Positions 7,230-11,872 of a DNA stretch of 11,872 bases are shown piece by piece. The position numbers and the translations under genes are program-made. Numbering within the stretch: the stretch's first letter is position 1; every line of letters begins with the position of its first letter. The stretch comes from Methanoregulaceae archaeon. GTDB lineage: Archaea; Halobacteriota; Methanomicrobia; Methanomicrobiales; Methanospirillaceae. The stretch is taken from the NCBI GenBank assembly GCA_028679405.1, contig JAJRBP010000247.1, positions 1 through 11,872 of the forward strand, in the 5' to 3' direction. A model generated the notes under the pieces. It was not told where the DNA came from and made no database searches. It worked only from the letters and a program-made list of their open reading frames with translations.

Positions 7230-7286
7230 CAGATACCAACATAGATATGGCGGGAAGACTAAAAAATAAGACGACTGGTGTCTCTG
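7230..7286. promoter_or_regulatory. Divergent promoter region between rqcH and the EMC6-like gene
   Basis: Only 57 nt separate the two divergent start codons. On the minus strand, CTTATTTTTTAG (7259-7270) is a TATA-like element 29 nt before the rqcH ATG, giving a near-leaderless rqcH-pelA transcript. On the plus strand, ACATAGATATGG (7239-7250) could serve the membrane protein and ABCE1, and GGTG (7277-7280) is a ribosome-binding site 6 nt before ATG 7287. The two promoters therefore overlap, so the rescue genes could be controlled together. Confidence 0.5.
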
Positions 7287-7649
7287 ATGAGCGACGAACC
7301 GATATCCGAAGAGCAGGAAAAGGGACGTGGGAAGCCCGCGGTCAGGGACAAGGAGAAGGAGCACTCCGAGCGTATCCTCAGGACCGCCGTTGCGTGCATC
7401 ATGGGAATCATTACCGGGGCGGTCTCGTTCGCCCTGACGACCCCGGACCAGGTAATCGGGCTCAACTCGTACACGATGTTCGGCCTGGTCCTGATGCTCG
7501 CAGGGATCGTGGTCCAGCGGCACATCTTCATGGCACTCCGGATGGACCCGATGAAACTGGGAAAGAAGGACTGGTTTTACCAGGGATTCATGACATTCGC
7601 ATTCTGGTTCATCACCTGGACCCTTCTCCTGACCCCTGAAGTACTCTGA
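7287..7649 (+). CDS. Three-helix membrane protein, EMC6-like
   Basis: A 120-residue integral membrane protein. A charged, probably cytoplasmic N-terminus (about 1-29, rich in E and K) is followed by three hydrophobic segments at about residues 30-50, 61-82 and 96-115. By eye the layout and some residues match eukaryotic EMC6: RTAV before TM1, a G near TM1, and a last helix with aromatics and FWFITWTLL, compared with a similar FWTFLY helix in human EMC6. EMC6 is a core subunit of the ER membrane protein complex, and archaeal EMC6-like families are known. The assignment is by memory of the family, not by search. ATG 7287 is preferred to GTG 7278 because GGTG at 7277-7280 is well spaced for it. 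The stop is 7 nt before the ABCE1 start, so the two are very likely one operon. Confidence 0.75.
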   Translation: MSDEPISEEQEKGRGKPAVRDKEKEHSERILRTAVACIMGIITGAVSFALTTPDQVIGLNSYTMFGLVLMLAGIVVQRHIFMALRMDPMKLGKKDWFYQGFMTFAFWFITWTLLLTPEVL

Positions 7650-7656
7650 GGGGTCT

Positions 7657-9429
7657 ATGCGGATTGCTGTCGTCCACCGTGAACGGTGCCATTCGAGAAA
7701 ATGCGGGACCGAGTGCATCATCTACTGCCCCCGGGTCCGGACAGGGGACGAGACCGTTACCCTCGGGGAGGACCGGAGAGCGGTTGTTTCCGAGGAATTA
7801 TGCGTCGGATGCGGCATCTGCGTGAAGAAGTGCCCGTTCGAAGCGATCGATATCGTAAGCCTTCCCGAAGAGCTCGAGCACCCTATCCACCGGTATGGCC
7901 GGAACGGTTTCGCATTATACGGCCTCCCTGTCCCCGTAGAAGGAAAGGTGACAGGTATTCTCGGGGCGAACGGAATCGGGAAGAGTACCGCGGTGAAGAT
8001 ACTCTCGGGCCAGCTGACCCCGAACCTCGGGGACCAGGACCGCGAAGCCGCGTGGGATGCGGTGCTGCGACGATACGCGGGCACTGAGTTGTTCACCTAC
8101 CTGCAGACCGTGTCGACAAAGCGGATCAAGGTAGCCATCAAACCGCAGTATATCGATTATATCCCGAAGGTATTCTCGGGAACACCTGCGGAGCTCCTGA
8201 AGCCGACGGATGAACGGAACATTCTTTCTGATTACATCGAGGCGCTCGACCTCGGGCCGGTCCTTGATCACGATATCGGGACGCTCTCAGGGGGTGAGCT
8301 GCAGCGTGTCGCGATCGCGGCATGTCTCGCACGGGCAGCCGATTTCTACTTCCTGGACGAGATAACGCCTTTCCTCGATATCCACCAGAGGATGGCGGCA
8401 GGGAGGCTGATCCGTGACCTCGCCCTCGAGCGTCCGATCGTGATAGTCGAGCACGACCTCGCGATCCTCGATATGCTTGCGGATACCCTCCATATCGCAT
8501 ACGGTCAGCCCGCGGTGTACGGGGTGATCACCCAGCCGAAAGGAGTAAGGATAGGCATCAACCAGTACCTCGAGGGGTATCTCCCGGAGGAGAACGTCCG
8601 GTTCAGGGAACACCAGGTGACCTTTGAGAAGCGGGCGCATTCTGAAGGTACCGAACGCCGTACCCTCCTCACTTTTCCGGCGATGGTAAGGAAGTACGAG
8701 CGATTTCGTCTCGAAGTTGGCGGTGGCGAGATCAGGGCAGGCGAGGTTCTCGGAGTGGTCGGTGCAAACGGGATTGGGAAAACGACATTTGCCCGCCTCC
8801 TTGCTGGCGAGGAGAAACCGGATGAAGGGGAGATCGACCGCGGGATCAGGATATCCTACAAACCCCAGTACGTAAAAGCCGGGACTTCCGATACAGTAGA
8901 ATTTTACCTGAGGAGCTGTGCCAGCGGGTTTGACAGTGCGATCTTCCAGCACGAGATCGTCGAACCGCTCTCGCTCCGACCGATACTCCAGTCCCCGCTC
9001 GACACCCTCTCGGGCGGAGAACTCCAGCGGGTTGCCATCGCTGCCTGCCTTGCGAGGGATGCCGACCTCTATATCCTCGACGAGCCCAGCGCACACCTCG
9101 ATGTCGAGCAGCGGGTGAAGATAACGAGGATGTTCCGTCACCATGCCGATGGCCGTGAAGCGGCGATCCTGGTCATCGATCACGATATCTACGTGATCGA
9201 CATGATCTCCGAGAGGATCCTTGTGTGCGAAGGCAGTCCCGGCATCGAAGGGAAGGTAACGGGCCCGTTCGGGATGCGGGAAGGTATGAACCGGTTCTTA
9301 AGGGATCTCGGCGTCACTTTCAGGCGGGACCGGTCAGGGAGACCGAGGATAAACAAACCCGGCTCGTACCTCGATCGGGAACAACAGTCCCGCGGTGAAT
9401 ACTACTATTATACGGACAGCGGTGAATAA
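7657..9429 (+). CDS. abcE1: ABCE1 / RNase L inhibitor homologue, ribosome-recycling ATPase
   Basis: A 590-residue ABCE1 that splits ribosomal subunits after termination or Pelota-mediated rescue. The N-terminal Fe-S domain has two 4Fe-4S ligand sets: C11, C16, C20, C24-P and C49, C52, C55, C59-P. NBD1 has Walker A GANGIGKST (103-111), LSGGELQR (210-217), a Walker B/D-loop reading DEITPFLD (234-241) and H-switch H266. NBD2 has Walker A GANGIGKTT (369-377), LSGGELQR (451-458), DEPSAHLD (475-482) and H509. The family-typical C-terminus GMREGMNRFL, INKPGSYLDREQ and GEYYYY is intact, so the protein is full length. In Pyrococcus and human ABCE1 the NBD1 segment reads DEPSSYLD, so DEITPFLD is a departure. 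A GAGGGG ribosome-binding site overlaps the upstream stop codon. Confidence 0.98.
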   Translation: MRIAVVHRERCHSRKCGTECIIYCPRVRTGDETVTLGEDRRAVVSEELCVGCGICVKKCPFEAIDIVSLPEELEHPIHRYGRNGFALYGLPVPVEGKVTGILGANGIGKSTAVKILSGQLTPNLGDQDREAAWDAVLRRYAGTELFTYLQTVSTKRIKVAIKPQYIDYIPKVFSGTPAELLKPTDERNILSDYIEALDLGPVLDHDIGTLSGGELQRVAIAACLARAADFYFLDEITPFLDIHQRMAAGRLIRDLALERPIVIVEHDLAILDMLADTLHIAYGQPAVYGVITQPKGVRIGINQYLEGYLPEENVRFREHQVTFEKRAHSEGTERRTLLTFPAMVRKYERFRLEVGGGEIRAGEVLGVVGANGIGKTTFARLLAGEEKPDEGEIDRGIRISYKPQYVKAGTSDTVEFYLRSCASGFDSAIFQHEIVEPLSLRPILQSPLDTLSGGELQRVAIAACLARDADLYILDEPSAHLDVEQRVKITRMFRHHADGREAAILVIDHDIYVIDMISERILVCEGSPGIEGKVTGPFGMREGMNRFLRDLGVTFRRDRSGRPRINKPGSYLDREQQSRGEYYYYTDSGE

Positions 9430-9435
9430 AAAAAA

Positions 9436-9480
9436 TCCTTCTTTTACCGCCCGGTCAAAAGAAAGATTGCGGAATATTTT
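9436..9480. terminator. Bidirectional terminator between abcE1 and a surface protein gene
   Basis: TTCTTTTACCG (9439-9449) and CGGTCAAAAGAA (9452-9463) form a stem of about 10-11 pairs with one bulged C and a tiny loop. On the minus strand it is followed by eight T (9428-9435); on the plus strand a shorter T run lies at 9477-9480. The position between convergent stop codons (9427-9429 and 9481-9483) suits termination from both sides. Archaeal termination depends mainly on the T tract, so the stem may be secondary. Confidence 0.6.
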
Positions 9481-10236
9481 CTAACCCCGGCTCTTCCGTA
9501 AGCAAAGTGCGATTCCCAAAGATCCTGCGGCTATCGTTGCTCCAATGATCGGGACCGGACCTGCGGATCGCGTACCTGTCTGGGACGGTTGCCCTTCAGA
9601 CGGTGCCTGGGTTATCCCTGGTTGTGAACTCCCCTGATTTCCGGGTATTACTCCATCTCCCCTTGCCTGCATACCAGTACCGTTTGCACCTTCAGGGCCG
9701 GCCGTAGTCGCCGGAAGCGCACCCGCGGGGGGAGTGTCCGATGCCTGGAGTGCATTGTTCCCTGTCTGGAATCCCGATGTATTGGTGTTGGTGCTGCTCA
9801 GGGAAGATATCTCGGTATAGGTCGCGACCTGGGTGTGGGTGACTGTCGGGGGAATTGTACCCGTTCCGGTCGCAGAAAGGTCGACACGCTGAAGGTCACC
9901 GGGCGAGAACATCGCAGTCTCCGCTGCCTCGACGCCGTTTACGAGAAAGTTGATGGTTGAACTCCCGCTGGCCGGAACACTTGGAGATAATTTATCGACC
10001 ATCATTCCCGGCCCTTCCCCTTTGCCGTCCCAGGAGTAGTACCCGGCGGTTGTTGTGGTAATCCTCGCGTATTCAACACCGTCAACCGTCGCCGTAACGA
10101 CTGTCCCCACAGGGGCAGGTACGCCGTTCAGCATGACCTTACCGTAGAAAGACTCTGGAAGAGACGGCATCTCAGCCGCCATGGCTCCTGCAACGAAGAG
10201 GAGCGCAAATGTCGCGAGCACAAATGTTTTTCTCAT
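9481..10236 (-). CDS. Small exported surface protein with C-terminal anchor
   Basis: A 251-residue secreted protein of unknown function. It has a signal peptide (MRKTFVLATFALLFVAGAMA, cleavage likely near residue 20-21). A globular domain at about 24-122 starts SFYGKVMLNGVPAPVGTVV and ends INFLVNGVEAAETAMF. A long Thr/Ser/Gly/Pro-rich low-complexity stalk (about 123-226) is followed by a C-terminal hydrophobic segment (228-246, VPIIGATIAAGSLGIALCL) ending in RKSRG. Short motif, hydrophobic stretch and basic tail resemble archaeosortase-type sorting signals, but it is not a clear PGF-CTERM, so a plain membrane anchor is equally possible. The same N-terminal domain type occurs in the next gene upstream, so the two are paralogous in part. 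The start is set by GAGGTAA, a strong ribosome-binding site. Own promoter: see the TATA box at 10302-10310. Confidence 0.88.
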   Translation of the reverse strand: MRKTFVLATFALLFVAGAMAAEMPSLPESFYGKVMLNGVPAPVGTVVTATVDGVEYARITTTTAGYYSWDGKGEGPGMMVDKLSPSVPASGSSTINFLVNGVEAAETAMFSPGDLQRVDLSATGTGTIPPTVTHTQVATYTEISSLSSTNTNTSGFQTGNNALQASDTPPAGALPATTAGPEGANGTGMQARGDGVIPGNQGSSQPGITQAPSEGQPSQTGTRSAGPVPIIGATIAAGSLGIALCLRKSRG

Positions 10237-10240
10237 GATT

Positions 10241-10247
10241 TTACCTC
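10241..10247 (-). promoter_or_regulatory. Strong ribosome-binding site of the small surface protein
   Basis: The minus strand reads GAGGTAA just before ATG 10236, an unusually good match to the archaeal 16S rRNA 3' end compared with the weak or absent sites of the other genes here. This suggests a leadered, well-translated mRNA. Confidence 0.75.
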
Positions 10248-10301
10248 GATTGTCGGTTTGTGGAAAATACCTTTGATACTATACAGATTCTGTCAGGAAA
10301 C

Positions 10302-10310
10302 GATATAAAA
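10302..10310 (-). promoter_or_regulatory. TATA box of the small surface protein gene
   Basis: The minus strand reads TTTTATATC, directly downstream of the PKD protein's stop codon (10322-10324). Transcription starting about 25 nt further on would leave a 5' leader of about 40 nt that includes the ribosome-binding site. The gene can therefore be expressed separately from the upstream PKD gene. Confidence 0.6.
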
Positions 10311-10321
10311 AGAATGGATGG

Positions 10322-11872
10322 TTATTTCAGGTTCATCCAGTCCGCATCCTCGTCGATAGAAGGACCGGGTGCCGGCTCAGCCTTCTTCCTCTTCCTGATG
10401 AAGAAGAATACGACTATCACCGCGGCCACGATGATAATGACGATCACGATCACCTTGAGGAGCGTGGACAGAAGGTCGCCTGAGATACCGGGGGCCGGAG
10501 TCGGCATCGCGGTCGGGGTCTGAACGATCGTCGTTGGTTCAGGTGTCGGCTGTATCGGAGTAAACAGGGCGAATATGCTCATATGCGATATCTGAGTACT
10601 CACTGTCCGGGTTGCCGGATCGACTGATGTGGGAAGCGTTTCCCACTGGCCGCCAGCCTGGTTGAACCACCGGATCGAGAGATCCTGGCCCGCAAGGGAG
10701 CCCCACTCGCTCTCGGGAATGGTAAACCCGAGTGTTGCAGCCGGTTCGAACGTGGTTCCCTCGGGTTTGAGGTCGAAGGCATACCCTGCAAACGCGAACA
10801 ACTCACCTGCAGGGACCGGCGGGACATTCCCTGCAGGGACACGTGTCATCGTAACCTTGAACACCGGCGCCCCTCCCGCCCCGGTCAGTCTCGACCCTTC
10901 ACCGATGGAAAGGTTTGCGAACCCGTCGTCGGACCCGACGGTTACCGAGTGCCTGACGGTTCCATCTGAACTGTAGGGTATGTTCCCGTCTGTCCCGCCT
11001 GTCACAGTGGGAGTCGGAGTCACGACCGATGTGACGTTAGGGGTCGGGTTTGTCCATGTCGAGATGTACTGCTGGGACGGCGTTCCACCTCCCCCGCCGC
11101 CCCCGCCGGTCTGATAGATCGTGATATAAGCGTTTTTGACCTCGGTATCGCTCCCCAGTGCATTCGATACCGTCAGGGAGACCGTGTATTGATCGTTTCT
11201 CTGGTACCGGTGGATCGGATTCTGCTCGGTGGAGGTCGTTCCGTCACCGAAGTCCCAGTTCCAGGTTGTGGGGAAACCCGTCGATCTGTCGAAGAACTGG
11301 ATCGAGGCGAATATACCGGCACTCTTCGGCGATCCTTCGAAATCAGCGAACGGCGGCTCCGCCAGGGTTCGTAAATTCAGTTCGGTGGTTGAGAAGGAGT
11401 GGAAAGGGAATGTGTCCTGCCATGGACCTGCTGCAGAAACATCAAAGACCTCTGCCTTTACTCCGTTGACATAAAACGAGAGCGGGGTTCCGTCAGCGAC
11501 CGATCCGCTCACCTGAAGTTGCGGGACTCCCGCCCCCCCGTACGTCCCGACCACACTTACCGTGACAGGGTTCTTTCCTATGACTGACTGCACTCCTGTG
11601 CCCCGGGCCTCGATCGTCGTCCCTACAGGCGCAGGCTGGCCGTTGTGGAGGACTGCCCCGAAGAAAGTATGGGGCATGACCGGGACGTTCCCGGTATCCG
11701 TCGGGACAGGCGTCGTGGTCGTCGTGGTCTGGGTCGGGATCGTCGTTGCTGTAGTGGTTACTGTCGTTGTGGTAGTGGTTGTTGTTGTCGTCTGGGTCGG
11801 TACAACAGTCGTTGTGGTAGGTATTGCCGTTGTCGTCGTTGTAACAGGGCCGGAACCTACCGGGAGATTCAC
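10322..11872 (-). CDS. PKD-domain cell-surface protein, 5' end missing
   Basis: The last 516 residues of a membrane-anchored surface protein; the frame is open to the window edge, so the true start and signal peptide lie beyond 11872. In order, numbering from the edge: a Thr-rich stalk (11-59); an FFGAVLHNGQPAPVGTTIEA domain (about 67-168) like that in the neighbouring gene; a PKD domain (174-254) with the hallmark WNWDFGDGTTSTEQNPIHRY; a run of eight Gly (256-263); a TP linker; a beta-rich domain (about 298-440) with GYAFDLKPEGTTFEPAATL and ISHMSIFALF, a type common in methanogen surface proteins near C-terminal anchors; a second TP linker; a transmembrane helix (471-492); RKRKK; and a short acidic tail ending DEDADWMNLK. 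PKD domains mediate adhesion or protein contacts. Likely an envelope or S-layer-associated adhesin (inference). Confidence 0.92.
   Translation of the reverse strand: MNLPVGSGPVTTTTTAIPTTTTVVPTQTTTTTTTTTTVTTTATTIPTQTTTTTTPVPTDTGNVPVMPHTFFGAVLHNGQPAPVGTTIEARGTGVQSVIGKNPVTVSVVGTYGGAGVPQLQVSGSVADGTPLSFYVNGVKAEVFDVSAAGPWQDTFPFHSFSTTELNLRTLAEPPFADFEGSPKSAGIFASIQFFDRSTGFPTTWNWDFGDGTTSTEQNPIHRYQRNDQYTVSLTVSNALGSDTEVKNAYITIYQTGGGGGGGGTPSQQYISTWTNPTPNVTSVVTPTPTVTGGTDGNIPYSSDGTVRHSVTVGSDDGFANLSIGEGSRLTGAGGAPVFKVTMTRVPAGNVPPVPAGELFAFAGYAFDLKPEGTTFEPAATLGFTIPESEWGSLAGQDLSIRWFNQAGGQWETLPTSVDPATRTVSTQISHMSIFALFTPIQPTPEPTTIVQTPTAMPTPAPGISGDLLSTLLKVIVIVIIIVAAVIVVFFFIRKRKKAEPAPGPSIDEDADWMNLK
11696..11842 (-). 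repeat. Thr-rich low-complexity tract in the PKD protein
   Basis: About 49 codons, mostly ACN threonine, broken by imperfect copies of a PTQTTTTTT unit. At DNA level this is a degenerate trinucleotide repeat (plus strand GTN-rich, for example gtcgtggtcgtcgtggtctg and gtagtggttgttgttgtcgt). As protein it is probably an extended, possibly O-glycosylated stalk. Such tracts are prone to length change by slippage. Confidence 0.85.

Noticed and set aside
6468..7244. Plus-strand frame of 258 codons
   Set aside because: Antisense to the N-terminal half of rqcH; no domain recognised.
7278..7286. GTG start three codons earlier for the EMC6-like protein
   Set aside because: This GTG is itself part of the GGTG ribosome-binding site that best serves ATG 7287.
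7230..7721. In-frame N-terminal extension of RqcH by about 164 residues
   Set aside because: It lies antisense to the EMC6-like gene and the ABCE1 start, has His/Asp/Arg-rich shadow composition, and the NFACT family starts at NGIDLRAV.
8287..9183. Minus-strand frame of 298 codons
   Set aside because: Antisense to the conserved NBDs of ABCE1; open only because of GC-rich codon use.

Overview
The window is archaeal and most likely from a methanogen of the Methanomicrobiales or a close relative. The evidence is a proteasome beta subunit with an autoprocessed Thr, the F420 biosynthesis ligase CofE, Sec61-beta, archaeal Pelota, ABCE1, an archaeal NEMF/Rqc2 homologue, PKD-type surface proteins and archaeal TATA boxes. 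The DNA is fairly GC-rich, so most long antisense reading frames are codon-bias shadows. I saw no rRNA, tRNA, CRISPR array, insertion sequence or attachment site.

Layout. Positions 1-2853 hold four minus-strand genes in transcription order: a metal-dependent amidohydrolase, a universal stress protein, a four-CBS-domain protein, and psmB, whose 3' end is outside the window. The first three are closely spaced. A 14-bp perfect palindrome lies in the psmB upstream region. Positions 2862-3059 hold a tiny plus-strand Sec61-beta (SecG) gene with a near-consensus TATA box. It converges on cofE (minus). Divergent from cofE is a small DUF1922-like zinc-ribbon gene (plus), which converges on the rqcH-pelA pair.

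Positions 4297-9429 form the core of interest. An archaeal RqcH/NEMF gene and pelota are translationally coupled by an ATGA overlap on the minus strand. A divergent plus-strand pair encodes a three-helix membrane protein that resembles EMC6, followed 7 nt later by ABCE1. The segment therefore unites the stalled-ribosome sensor (Pelota), the splitting ATPase (ABCE1) and the factor that acts on obstructed large subunits (RqcH) with a possible membrane-insertion factor. Sec61-beta and the proteasome beta subunit lie within 7 kb. Taken together this looks like a co-translational proteostasis neighbourhood. Two sequence departures deserve attention: RqcH has Gln where the family's Asp-Arg motif has Asp, and ABCE1 has an altered Walker B/D-loop in its first nucleotide-binding domain only.

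Positions 9481-11872 hold two minus-strand exported surface proteins that share a short N-terminal domain. One is small, with a C-terminal hydrophobic anchor. The other is a large PKD protein with a Thr-rich stalk, a Gly-rich linker, a transmembrane helix and a short charged tail; its 5' end lies beyond the window.
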